Shown here in pieces: positions 44,276-54,087 of a DNA stretch of 64,000 nucleotides (its first letter is position 1; each line of letters opens with the position of its first letter). The notes beneath the pieces were generated by a model, which worked only from the letters and a program-made list of their open reading frames with translations, had not been told where the DNA came from and did not search any database. Source of the stretch: Burkholderia diffusa (GTDB lineage Bacteria > Pseudomonadota > Gammaproteobacteria > Burkholderiales > Burkholderiaceae); NCBI RefSeq assembly GCF_001718315.1, contig NZ_CP013363.1:2418001-2482000 (forward strand), in the 5' to 3' direction. A program made the position numbers and the translations under genes.

Positions 44276-46633
44276 TTACGGTTGCAGCTTCATCCTGAAC
44301 CCCACCACGCCGGGTTCCTCCGTCGTCGACACCTCGAAGCCGCAGGATTTCGCCAGCGAGATCATCGCGGTATTCTCGCGCAGCGCCTCGCCCACCATCC
44401 ATGCGGTGCCACGCGATCGCGTGTAGTCGATGATGCGGGTCATCATCAGCCGCCCGAGCCCCTTGCCCTTCTGGTCGGGCCGGACAGCGATCGCGAACTC
44501 GGCAGTCTCGTTGTCGGGATCGGTAACCGCGCGCGCCACCGCGAGCGTGTGCGAGCGGCCCGATACGTCGGTAAACGACACGATGAAGGCCATCTCGCGG
44601 TCGTAGTCGATCTGCGTCATGCGCGCGACTTGCGAATGATCGAAGCTACGCACGGCCCCGAAGAAACGCATACGCAAATCGTCCGGCGTCATCGCGCCAA
44701 GCAGCTCGTTGTGCGCTTCCTCGTCTTCCGGACGGATCGGCCTAATCGTCACGGTCTCGCCACGCCATTCGAGCGTCTGCTCCAGATGGCGCGGATACGG
44801 CATGATCGCGAGCCGGCTGCGCCCGGCCGCCAGCGTGATGTGCGGCTCGACCAAGTATGCCCGGTCGGACAGCACGCGCAGCGTGACCGACATCGCGACG
44901 ACCTCGCGTACGTCGCAAACGGCTTGCGACAGCGCCGTCAGCGCGTCGAGCGTGGGTTCAACGGGCGTGCGGCGCGCATATGGCGAACGCTCCATCACCG
45001 CGCGGGCGAGCACTGAATTCAGCGGTGGCAGCCCGTACACGACGAACGGCGCCGATACGCCGTCGGCGGACGGCACGACATAACGAAATACCGGGCCGAA
45101 GTTCGAATCGTCGTACATGTCGACCGTGACGTCGACGATTCTGGCGCCCGCCGACACATCGGCCGGCTCGCCATGCGCGCCGAAGTGGGACAGCCAGCGC
45201 AATGCCGCTTCGCCGGCCAGTTCATGCTCGCCAGCCTCGACCATCCGTCGGGCCTCTGCCTGCGCGGATGCAATGCACTCGGCCGGCTGCAGCGGCGTGC
45301 CCTCAGGCGTCTGCATCAGCAACTGCCGCCCGAGGTTGTAGTCGACGAGCCGTGCATATGCGCGCGCAAGACGCTGCGGTGTGGTGTGCACCGGAATGCC
45401 GTTCGCGTGCAGTGCGTCGCGCGTGGCCGCGTCGACCGCACCGAAGAAACACGCGAGGATGCCTCGGTACGCGTACTGCCGCGACTCGATCAGCGTGCGC
45501 GCGACCGCATCGGCCGGCGCACTGTGGGACGTCGAATGCACGACGAACAGCGTGCCCGTTTGCGGAAACGGTGCGAGCGCCTTGATGGCGGCGCCGAAAT
45601 GCTCGGGGCGCGCATTGTCGCCGAGCGTCAGCGGATTGCCAGGCCCGGTGAGATGCGGCAGCGCGGCCGCAACCGCCGACGTTGCCTCTGCCGGCCAGTC
45701 GGCCAGCACGTCGCGCACCTCCGCGACCGCATCGACCGCGAGTTTCGCGACGCCTGCGTCGCTCGTCACGAGTGTCGCCGCGCCGCGCGCTGTGACGCGC
45801 CCGACGCCGAGCGTCTCGATCTCGTCGAGCAGATCGTCGAGCGCATCGACACGCACCATCCCCGCACGCTGGAACGCCGCCGTGTAAAGCGCATCCCCCG
45901 GATCGGCGCGCCCGGTGCGCAGTGCGAGCACCGGCTTGTTGCGCGCCGCCGCACGCGCGGCCGACATGAACTTGCGCGCGGCGCATACGGTATCGAGCTC
46001 GAGCAGGATTGCGCGCGTGCCGGGATCGCTCGCGAGGTAGTCGAGCACGTCGCCCGCATCGACGTCGGCCTCGCTACCCAGCGCGACGACATGTGAAAAA
46101 CCGAGGCCTCGTGCATCGGCCCAGCCGAGTACCGCATTCGTCAGCGCGTTCGATTGGGACACCCACGCGACACCGCCCGCTCGCGCCGTATAGGCCGGCG
46201 CGCCGAAATGCGCATGCCGCGCGGGCGACAGCACGCCGAGACTGCCGGGCCCGACGATACGGAGCACGAACGGCTTCGCGGCCTTCAGCGTGCGATCGAG
46301 CGCGGCACGGTCAGCGTCGGTGCGCGCCTCGCCGACGATCACCGCCACGCGCGTGCCGATCTCGCCGAGCTTGCGGACAATGCCGGCCCACGTGGCAGGC
46401 GGGGTGCAGATCACGGCGACCGATGGCGGTGCGGGCAGCCGGTCGACATCGGCCACGACCGCGTGCCCGTTCAGCTCGCGATGCTTCGGATTGACGGGCC
46501 ACACGGGCCCCTCGAACGCGCCGTCGAGCACGCGCGCCCACACCATCGCACCAATACTGCCCGCGCGCGACGATGCACCGACGACCGCAACGGACCTGGG
46601 CTGGAATAACGCATCGAGATGGCGGACGGTCAC
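44276..46633 (-). CDS. Pat-like CoA-binding/GNAT protein (lysine acetyltransferase candidate)
   Basis: 785 aa from a GTG at 46633 with GGAG six nt upstream; an ATG at 46717 is less likely. N-terminal CoA-binding and succinyl-CoA-ligase-like domains (about 1-450; ALFQPRSVAVVGASSRAGSI, AWVSQSNALTNAVLGWADAR), a shortened ATP-grasp-like segment (about 500-590; FGPVFRYVVP, LPPLNSVLARAVMERSPYAR), and a C-terminal GNAT domain (about 620-785; VTIRPIRPEDEEAHNELLGA, RPDQKGKGLGRLMMTRIID). This is the architecture of Pat/PatZ acetyltransferases, which inactivate acyl-CoA synthetases, but shorter than the 886-aa enzyme. Degenerate 23-bp repeats flank it on both sides. Confidence 0.85.
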   Translation of the reverse strand: MTVRHLDALFQPRSVAVVGASSRAGSIGAMVWARVLDGAFEGPVWPVNPKHRELNGHAVVADVDRLPAPPSVAVICTPPATWAGIVRKLGEIGTRVAVIVGEARTDADRAALDRTLKAAKPFVLRIVGPGSLGVLSPARHAHFGAPAYTARAGGVAWVSQSNALTNAVLGWADARGLGFSHVVALGSEADVDAGDVLDYLASDPGTRAILLELDTVCAARKFMSAARAAARNKPVLALRTGRADPGDALYTAAFQRAGMVRVDALDDLLDEIETLGVGRVTARGAATLVTSDAGVAKLAVDAVAEVRDVLADWPAEATSAVAAALPHLTGPGNPLTLGDNARPEHFGAAIKALAPFPQTGTLFVVHSTSHSAPADAVARTLIESRQYAYRGILACFFGAVDAATRDALHANGIPVHTTPQRLARAYARLVDYNLGRQLLMQTPEGTPLQPAECIASAQAEARRMVEAGEHELAGEAALRWLSHFGAHGEPADVSAGARIVDVTVDMYDDSNFGPVFRYVVPSADGVSAPFVVYGLPPLNSVLARAVMERSPYARRTPVEPTLDALTALSQAVCDVREVVAMSVTLRVLSDRAYLVEPHITLAAGRSRLAIMPYPRHLEQTLEWRGETVTIRPIRPEDEEAHNELLGAMTPDDLRMRFFGAVRSFDHSQVARMTQIDYDREMAFIVSFTDVSGRSHTLAVARAVTDPDNETAEFAIAVRPDQKGKGLGRLMMTRIIDYTRSRGTAWMVGEALRENTAMISLAKSCGFEVSTTEEPGVVGFRMKLQP

Positions 46634-46864
46634 ATCGGCTCCATACGGTAACGAAAGACGACCCGACCGGCACACCGACCGGACGGCCGTGCGCCGGTCG
46701 ACGCGAATTCCAAGCATAGGCGAACCCGATGCGGCTGCCTATATGCCGAACGGCCGACTGTGCGACGCGCGTCAATGCCCGCAACATGGGCCGGTCACCG
46801 ACGTCTTCGCACGACGCAACGGGCGAAGGCGACACGATGCGGTCATTCGGTCGCGGCTTCAAAG
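46634..46864. other. Leader region of the Pat-like gene
   Basis: About 230 bp upstream of the GTG start. No gene or clear promoter element was recognised. It ends at two tandem repeat units. Confidence 0.4.
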
Positions 46865-46904
46865 GTGAGGATTTACAGGAGGTATGGTGAGAAAGTTCGG
46901 GAAT
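46865..46904 (-). repeat. Two units of the 23-bp repeat, inverted relative to the main array
   Basis: On the plus strand GTGAG (46865-46869) is followed after 6 nt by CAGG, and GTGAG (46887-46891) is followed after 6 nt by CGGGAA. The two are 22 bp apart. They are the reverse complement of the unit in the 43708-43956 array, so the Pat-like gene lies between inverted copies. Confidence 0.7.
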
Positions 46905-47137
46905 AGCATGGCACGCAGCGTAAATACGCGAGAGGTGATCGCAATCGGCGGTACGTCCGCACGGCGCGCATCGAGAATGGCAATGCACGCATGCCGCGTA
47001 ATTGCAGGGTTGTTTACGGGAATTCGCGGCGATATCCGGTCGAATCGCGGCGAATTCGCAAAACGGTATCCGCTAATCGTGCAGCATTGCCGATCAATTC
47101 GCGGTTTCGAGTCATGCTGCGACTGCCCAAAAACAAA
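46905..47137. other. Intergenic, no gene seen
   Basis: An open frame with AGGAGG just before an ATG at 46884 exists, but its product is Arg-rich, runs antisense to the H-NS gene and starts inside a repeat unit; I do not support it. Confidence 0.5.
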
Positions 47138-47170
47138 ACGGTGCGACGGCCGCATGGCCGTTCGCACCGT
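47138..47170 (-). terminator. Rho-independent terminator of the H-NS gene
   Basis: A near-perfect stem of about 14 bp (47138-47151 with 47156-47170, one bulge) is followed on the minus strand by a T-rich run (TTTTGTTTTT). It lies 35 nt after the H-NS stop. Confidence 0.85.
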
Positions 47171-47187
47171 CAGTCAGCGCACGAAAG

Positions 47188-47204
47188 GTGAGGATTTTCG
47201 GGAG
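47188..47204 (-). repeat. Single further copy of the 23-bp repeat unit
   Basis: GTGAG (47188-47192), 6 nt, then CGGGAG, directly abutting the stop codon of the H-NS gene. Same orientation as the pair at 46865-46904. Confidence 0.7.
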
Positions 47205-47501
47205 TCAGTCCTTGATCAGGAAACGCGCGCGGTTCTTGCCGAGCCACGCCGGCGCACGCCCGCGGCCACTCCACGTTTCGCCTGTCTTCGGGTTCAGATA
47301 CTTCGGCGGCAACGGACGCTTCGGCTTCGCGGCAGCAGCGGCGCCGATCGGTCGAAAACCGAGCTCTTCCGCGGTAATGTCGAATTCCTCGATTTTCGCC
47401 CGAATGGCAGCAATCGCATCGGCAATCGCCTTTTCGCGTTCTTTGTCGATCTTTTGCTGAAGCCGTTCGAGCTGCGCTGTCAGTTGCCTGTAGGTCGCCA
47501 T
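47205..47501 (-). CDS. H-NS-family nucleoid protein
   Basis: 98 aa. N-terminal coiled coil (about 1-50; QLTAQLERLQQKIDKEREKA) for oligomerisation and a C-terminal DNA-binding motif TWSGRGRAPAWLGKN. This is the short Bv3F/BpH3 type of H-NS-like protein common in Burkholderia, usually in many copies, that silences AT-rich acquired genes. GGAG lies seven nt before the ATG. Such proteins could act on the AT-rich type VI island in this window. Confidence 0.95.
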   Translation of the reverse strand: MATYRQLTAQLERLQQKIDKEREKAIADAIAAIRAKIEEFDITAEELGFRPIGAAAAAKPKRPLPPKYLNPKTGETWSGRGRAPAWLGKNRARFLIKD

Positions 47502-47603
47502 ATGGATGGGACTCCGTGAGTGTTATTCATGAAAAATAGCCGACTCCAAGCAAATAGAAAAGCGCTTTACCCGATTACAGGTCCTTATCTGGCCGTGTCG
47601 GGA

Positions 47604-47888
47604 TCAATAACCGCTTTTCTTCTTGCATGCGAAGAGAAGATTTCGCACGGCGTCATCGGTCGATTGCTGGAGGACGTCGAATTCCCCATTGCAGATGGCT
47701 CGGGCATTGTCCGTGCAATTGCTCCAGTCGCTCCCGGTGCACTGCACCTGCGTAGTCGGGCGCCCGTCCGAAGTAAACAGTGGCGCCCCGCCGCCGCACC
47801 CGCCGAGCCCCGCAACCAGGGCCAACAATCCGGCCCGACGCCAAAGCATTCGAGGCCACCGACAGACCGACGCAAGCATGTGTTTCAT
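47604..47888 (-). CDS. Small lipoprotein, function unknown
   Basis: 94 aa with a lipoprotein signal: LLALVAGLGGC (lipobox LGGC, Cys near residue 31). The mature part is Cys-containing (QCTGSDWSNCTDNARAICNG, then NLLFACKKKSGY), suggesting disulfides in the periplasm. The ATG at 47888 has GGAAAG upstream. No family recognised. It lies 60 nt after the BON-like gene on the same strand. Confidence 0.75.
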   Translation of the reverse strand: MKHMLASVCRWPRMLWRRAGLLALVAGLGGCGGGAPLFTSDGRPTTQVQCTGSDWSNCTDNARAICNGEFDVLQQSTDDAVRNLLFACKKKSGY

Positions 47889-47949
47889 TGTTCTTTCCGT
47901 CAACCGATTTTTTAATGCCGCGAGTATGCCATGCACCGCCGTCCGGCGT

Positions 47950-48477
47950 TCAGTCAGGCGTCCGGTCCGGCAGTCCGCGCGTCTTGTATGGCACGGCCCG
48001 GTGCGGATCGTCGGTGATGCGAACGAACACCTGCTCGACGTCGGGAAGCGCGCCGAGTTCGCGCGCCAGCGCCTGCCGATCGAATGCCGGATCAGCACAC
48101 CCTTCGACATAGATGAAGCGCCGCTGCACGGTGATCCACAGGCTCGTGCCCTGCAGACGATCGGTGCCCGCGAAATGCGCTTTCACTGCCTCGGCGATCG
48201 GTGCGTCATACATGTAGGAATTCGGTTTCGTGCAGCGGTGGGCGAGCCAGCAGGTAGTCCCGCGCTCGACGCGGTAATGCGCGTCGTCTTCCATCTCGGC
48301 GCGCGTCATCCATGGGCCGAGCGGCAGCGGGCATTCGGCGAAGCCTTGCGACAGCGCGACGAACGGATCGTTGTACCAGTTGCGCCGTGCCGCGGGTGCA
48401 TCCGCATCACCCGCCTGCGCGAGCGAGGACGTCGCCACCAGTACGGTCAGCCATCCGCCAATTGCGATCCGCTTCAT
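47950..48477 (-). CDS. Exported protein with BON-like segment
   Basis: 175 aa with a signal peptide (GGWLTVLVATSSLAQAGDA). A Cys-rich middle (AECPLPLGPWMTRAEMEDDA, TTCWLAHRCTKPNSYMYD) precedes a C-terminal part (IAEAVKAHFAGTDRLQGTSL, then VEGCADPAFDRQALARELGA) resembling a BON domain, a fold found in periplasmic proteins thought to bind membranes. Role unknown. It may form an operon with the small lipoprotein that follows. Confidence 0.7.
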   Translation of the reverse strand: MKRIAIGGWLTVLVATSSLAQAGDADAPAARRNWYNDPFVALSQGFAECPLPLGPWMTRAEMEDDAHYRVERGTTCWLAHRCTKPNSYMYDAPIAEAVKAHFAGTDRLQGTSLWITVQRRFIYVEGCADPAFDRQALARELGALPDVEQVFVRITDDPHRAVPYKTRGLPDRTPD

Positions 48478-48543
48478 CGTCGTCTCCTGTCGGGCACTTT
48501 ACCGGTGTCGTTCGCCATGTCCGGATGCATCCGCCGTTGCTCG

Positions 48544-50031
<1,488 letters not shown>

Positions 50032-50064
50032 CGTGTCGTCGTCTCCGCGTATGCTTGGCCGAAT

Positions 50065-50181
50065 GTCTCCGGAACGGGACGCAGTATCTCACTTTGGAGA
50101 CGCCCCGGAATGCCTTGTCCGGGAAAGCCCTGCCCGATTCAGGAGGCAGTCTTGACGGCCGATTCGTCTCCCGATGGAGAC
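50065..50181. promoter_or_regulatory. Upstream activator sites of the GntP promoter
   Basis: The perfect dyad GTCTCC-CGAT-GGAGAC (50166-50181, extended to 8-bp arms) lies 85-100 nt before the -24 element. Two weaker versions with the same 6-4-6 layout start at 50065 and 50086, 21 bp apart. The array lies in the right place for enhancer binding by the divergent activator. Confidence 0.65.
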
Positions 50182-50265
50182 GATTTATGTAGAATCCTCA
50201 GACATTGGCCGGCGCGGGCCCGCCGGCCTGCGCCGGACCCATGTCCGGCGGCGCAATCCGGCCGA

Positions 50266-50281
50266 TGGCACGAAACCTGCA
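50266..50281 (+). promoter_or_regulatory. Sigma-54 (-24/-12) promoter of GntP permease
   Basis: TGGCACGAAACCTGCA has GG and GC 10 nt apart and matches consensus TGGCACG-N4-TTGC except for one base. It lies 77 nt before the permease start, on the same strand, and opposite a sigma-54 activator gene. Confidence 0.85.
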
Positions 50282-50357
50282 CGAACCCGAGCCGGTTCGC
50301 GGCGCATCCCGCGATCGAACAACAACCAAAGCCATTCCAAGCTACCAGGAGACTCCC

Positions 50358-51761
50358 TTGTCTTTCGTGATCGTCCTCGCCGCGCTGGCGTTCCTGATGT
50401 TCGCCGCGTATCGCGGCTACAGCGTGATCCTGTTCGCGCCGATCGCCGCGCTCGGCGCGGTCCTGCTGATCGAACCCGCCGCCGTCGCACCGGTCTTCTC
50501 CGGCATCTTCATGGAGAAGATGGTCGGCTTCGTCAAACTTTATTTCCCGGTCTTCATGCTCGGCGCCGTGTTCGGCAAGGTGATCGAACTGTCCGGGTTC
50601 TCCGAGTCGATCGTCCATGCCGCGATCCGCTACATCGGCCGCTCGCGTGCGAATGCGGTGATCGTCGCGGTGTGCGCACTGCTCACCTATGGCGGCGTGT
50701 CGTTGTTCGTCGTGGTGTTCGCTGTGTATCCGTTCGCGGCCGAACTCTATCGCCAGAGCAATATTCCGAAGCGGCTGATGCCAGGCGCGATCGCGCTCGG
50801 CGCGTTCTCGTTCACGATGGATTCGCTGCCCGGCACGCCGCAGATCCAGAACATCATCCCGACCACATTCTTCAAGACGACTGCGTGGGCCGCACCCGCG
50901 CTCGGCACGATCGGCTCGCTGTTCATCATCGTCGTCGGCCTCTCGTATCTGGAATGGCGCCGCCGTTCGGCGATGGCGAAGGGCGAAGGCTACGGCACGT
51001 CGCTCGTCAACGAGCCGGAGCGCGTCGAAGCGGCGGCACTGCCACATCCGGCGCTGGCGATCCTGCCGCTGATCCTCGTCGGCGCGTCGAACTTCACGTT
51101 CACGAAACTGATCCCGCAGTGGTATGGCGCCGCGTCGTACACGGTCGCGCCGGACGTGCTGCCTGGCGTACATGCGCCGGTCACGACGTCGATCAAGACC
51201 GTCGTCGCGATCTGGTCGGTCGAGGCCGCGCTGCTGCTCGGCATCGTGCTGGTCGTCCTGACCGCGTTCAAGCGCGTCAGCGACCGCTTCGCGGCCGGTT
51301 CGAAGGCCGCCGTCGGCGGCGCGCTGCTCGCCGCGATGAACACGGCGTCGGAATACGGTTTCGGCGGCGTGATCGCTGCGCTGCCGGGCTTCCTCGTCGT
51401 CAGCGACGCGCTGAAGAGCATTCCGAACCCGCTCGTGAACGCGGCTGTGTCGGTCAGCTCGCTCGCCGGCATCACCGGTTCGGCGTCGGGCGGCATGAGC
51501 ATCGCACTCGCCGCGATGTCGGATCTGTTCATCAAGGGTGCGCAGGCAGCCAACATTCCGATGGACGTGCTGCACCGGGTCGTCGCGATGGCCAGCGGCG
51601 GCATGGACACGCTGCCGCACAACGGCGCGGTCATCACGCTGCTCGCGGTCACGGGCCTCACGCACCGCGAATCGTATCGCGACATCTTCGCGGTCACCGT
51701 GATCAAGACGCTCGCGGTGTTCTTCGTGATCGCCGTGTACTACGCGACGGGCCTCGTGTAA
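50358..51761 (+). CDS. GntP-family permease (hydroxy-acid or 3-hydroxybutyrate candidate)
   Basis: 467 aa with about 12-14 membrane helices. GntP family features include the N-terminal SFVIVLAALAFLMFAAYRGY, LFVVVFAVYPFAAELYR and FTMDSLPGTPQIQNIIPTT, plus GITGSASGGMSIALAAM. It is an inner-membrane proton symporter for gluconate-like or hydroxy-acid substrates. A TTG start at 50358 is chosen because CCAGGAG ends six nt before it and the upstream extension is not hydrophobic. Regulation by the divergent sigma-54 activator is likely. No metabolic partner gene is adjacent. Confidence 0.88.
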   Translation: MSFVIVLAALAFLMFAAYRGYSVILFAPIAALGAVLLIEPAAVAPVFSGIFMEKMVGFVKLYFPVFMLGAVFGKVIELSGFSESIVHAAIRYIGRSRANAVIVAVCALLTYGGVSLFVVVFAVYPFAAELYRQSNIPKRLMPGAIALGAFSFTMDSLPGTPQIQNIIPTTFFKTTAWAAPALGTIGSLFIIVVGLSYLEWRRRSAMAKGEGYGTSLVNEPERVEAAALPHPALAILPLILVGASNFTFTKLIPQWYGAASYTVAPDVLPGVHAPVTTSIKTVVAIWSVEAALLLGIVLVVLTAFKRVSDRFAAGSKAAVGGALLAAMNTASEYGFGGVIAALPGFLVVSDALKSIPNPLVNAAVSVSSLAGITGSASGGMSIALAAMSDLFIKGAQAANIPMDVLHRVVAMASGGMDTLPHNGAVITLLAVTGLTHRESYRDIFAVTVIKTLAVFFVIAVYYATGLV

Positions 51762-51773
51762 GCCTCCGCATCG

Positions 51774-51832
51774 GGCGGCGTTTCGAACGCCGCCGCACCT
51801 CGGCCGGCTGCATCGACGCAGCCGGCGCCCTT
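51774..51832 (+). terminator. Two tandem hairpins after the permease
   Basis: GGCGGCGTT (51774-51782) pairs with AACGCCGCC (51786-51794), and GCCGGCTGC (51803-51811) with GCAGCCGGC (51818-51826). They follow the permease stop by 12 nt. Confidence 0.6.
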
Positions 51833-52191
51833 CCTCTGCACGCCAAGGCTGGGCAACCGGCCCGGCATCGCCGAAGCGGGCAACGTGGCGCAATGCAGGC
51901 CGCGACGCGCCGCACATTCCCGATACCTCCTCGTGCAAGCCACGGCAGATCGGCGGGATTCGCATCCGCCGGTTCGTCCCCCAGCCGACCAGAGCCGCTC
52001 GACGCTACATCGCCGAGCGGTCCGCCGCCCGGCACCGTCCGCACCCGCCACTCATTGTTACCGGCAGCAGAACACTGCGTTGGGCGCGATCGCATTTTTC
52101 CCGTGCGTGGCCAGGCCTACACTGCTTTCAACCGCCGCCGCTTCGTCGAACGAAGGCCGGCCGACCAGTCGAAAACGTGGAGGTCACGATC
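51833..52191. other. Intergenic region before DUF4148 gene
   Basis: About 360 bp, no supported gene. It presumably carries the promoter for the small exported protein at 52192. Confidence 0.4.
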
Positions 52192-52443
52192 ATGAAGCGC
52201 CTGATTCACGCAGTTGCCGTTGCCCTGGCCATATCCGCCCCGTTCGCCGCGCAAGCGCAGTCGAATCCGCCGCTCACGCGCGCGCAGGTCCACGCCGAAG
52301 TGAAAGCGCTCAAGCAGGCCGGCTTCCAGCCGAGCGACTGGTTCTACCCGGCCAGCATCGTCTCCGCCGAAGCGAAGATTGCTCAGCAGGAGCGTGCCGG
52401 GTATGGCAGCGACCGCGGTGCGTCCTCGGAGTCGAGCCACTGA
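52192..52443 (+). CDS. DUF4148 small exported protein
   Basis: 83 aa with a signal peptide (HAVAVALAISAPFAAQAQ). The mature part has the DUF4148 pattern (LTRAQVHAEVKALKQAGFQP, ending in ASIVSAEAKIAQQERAGYG). The family is very common in Burkholderia and of unknown function. GGAGG lies about 8 nt before the ATG at 52192. It is convergent with the thioredoxin-fold gene. Confidence 0.9.
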   Translation: MKRLIHAVAVALAISAPFAAQAQSNPPLTRAQVHAEVKALKQAGFQPSDWFYPASIVSAEAKIAQQERAGYGSDRGASSESSH

Positions 52444-52491
52444 TCGCCATCACGACGCAGCCGCTCCATCCGGCCGCTCCCCCACAAGCCA

Positions 52492-54087
52492 TCACGTCTT
52501 CATCGGCTCAATCAGTTTCGCGCATGCCGCTGCCTGCGGATCGCCCGCAGGCAACTTCGCGCACACCCCGTCGAACTGCTTCACGACCGATCTGACCGAC
52601 CCGTCGTGCGCACCGTGGTCGCGCCAGCGATTCAGCTGCGTGACGACCTTGGTCAGCGCCCGCAGGTTCGCCCCGTAAAACGCATCCCTGGTGTTGCCGG
52701 CCTGCGCGAGCACGCTCGCGGCGATCGCCTCGATCCGCGCCGAATCGTCCGGCGCCAGCGCGACCGCATTCGCGAAATAGGTCGCGCCCCAGCGCAGCTT
52801 CGTCGCCGGCCCGCTCGCCGCGTCGTACGCTCTCCGGTACCAGTCGAGCGCCGCGGCCTTGTCGCCGCGCGCCTTCGCATTCGCGGCCAGTCCCGACATG
52901 AAGTAGTACGGCGTCGCCGAACGGGGCAACTCGGCCTTCAGCAAAACGTCGGATTCATCGTACAGCCCGGCGTCGGTCAGCGTGTCCGCCGCCTCGCTGA
53001 CGAGCGCCTGCCGTTCGTACGCGTTCGCGGCGCCCCGCATCGATGCTGTGATCTGCTTGCGTGCGGTATCGACCAGCGCCGGCGCGGCGAGCGGCGCACC
53101 GTCGTGCGCGTCGCCACGTGCGAGCAGCACGCGGCCGTGCAGCGCCATCAGACGATCGATCGACGACAGCGTCGTATCGGTCGTCAAGCGCGCGAGCGCC
53201 GTATCGTACGCGCCCCGCAGCTTCGTGCGCTGCGCGGTGTCGCCGCCGAGGTAGGCGACCACTCGCGCGGGCGCCGCGACGAGCACGTCCGAATCGGCAC
53301 GCGCCAGCGCCGGGTCGCGCAGCACCGCGCGCAGCGCGTCGCCGAGCGCCGCCTTGTCGAGCGCGCCGGCCTGTGCGGGATCGTCCGATGCCGCCACCAC
53401 CGCCGACTTCAGCGCGAATCGCGCGGCGTCCGCCTTCGCACCAGCCGCACGCGCACGTTGCGACAGCGTCTGCAATGTCACCGCGACACGATCGGGCGGC
53501 ACCGGCAGCGCGCCGTCGGTGTCCCACGAATAGTCGGCCAGCAGATGCCATTCGGCCGGTGTCAATGCCGCGCCGTTGTTCAGCGCCGTCGCGAGCGTCT
53601 GCCGCACCGGATGCGCGGCCGTCATCCCGAGCGACAGTGCCTGCATGTAGCGGTCGAGATCGGCCTCGCCCGGCAGCCGCGTCACTTCGGTGCCGTCCGG
53701 GCGGAACAGGATCATCGTCGGATAGCCGTGTACCTTGAAGCGCTCGCCGAGCTTCTGCGCGCTTTCGGTATCGCCGTCGAGATAAACGGGCACGAAGAAC
53801 GACGAGCGGGTCTTGAATGCCTGCTGGCTGAAGATCGTCGACTTCACCTGGTTGCACGACGGGCACCACACGGCCCCCCAGTACAGCAGCAGTGGCTTGC
53901 CGGTGCGCTTCGCGAGCGCGAACGCGGCGTCGACGTCGCCCTGTTGCCACGAGATGCCGGGCGGCAGATGTGCGCCGTCGCCCGACGGGCTGGATACGGC
54001 GACACCCTGCGGCGCGGCGGTGGCGAATGCCGCACCCGCGGCGGCGAACAGGCAGGCGACAGTCACGTTACGGAGAACGGTTTTCAT
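52492..54087 (-). CDS. Exported thioredoxin-fold protein with TPR-like tail
   Basis: 531 aa. Signal peptide (VTVACLFAAAGAAFATAAPQ), then a thioredoxin-like domain (about 45-160) with the active-site motif WGAVWCPSCNQVKSTIF and the cis-Pro segment VHGYPTMILFRPDGTEV. The remaining 350 residues are helical and TPR-like (DAALAWYRRAYDA-type elements). It may act as a periplasmic disulfide enzyme or thiol reductase; the partner is unknown. The ATG at 54087 is the only start giving a signal peptide. Confidence 0.85.
   Translation of the reverse strand: MKTVLRNVTVACLFAAAGAAFATAAPQGVAVSSPSGDGAHLPPGISWQQGDVDAAFALAKRTGKPLLLYWGAVWCPSCNQVKSTIFSQQAFKTRSSFFVPVYLDGDTESAQKLGERFKVHGYPTMILFRPDGTEVTRLPGEADLDRYMQALSLGMTAAHPVRQTLATALNNGAALTPAEWHLLADYSWDTDGALPVPPDRVAVTLQTLSQRARAAGAKADAARFALKSAVVAASDDPAQAGALDKAALGDALRAVLRDPALARADSDVLVAAPARVVAYLGGDTAQRTKLRGAYDTALARLTTDTTLSSIDRLMALHGRVLLARGDAHDGAPLAAPALVDTARKQITASMRGAANAYERQALVSEAADTLTDAGLYDESDVLLKAELPRSATPYYFMSGLAANAKARGDKAAALDWYRRAYDAASGPATKLRWGATYFANAVALAPDDSARIEAIAASVLAQAGNTRDAFYGANLRALTKVVTQLNRWRDHGAHDGSVRSVVKQFDGVCAKLPAGDPQAAACAKLIEPMKT

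Noticed and set aside
46884..47519. Plus-strand open frame with AGGAGG before its ATG
   Set aside because: SD-to-start spacing is too short, the product is Arg-rich, it overlaps the whole H-NS gene antisense, and the start lies within a repeat unit.
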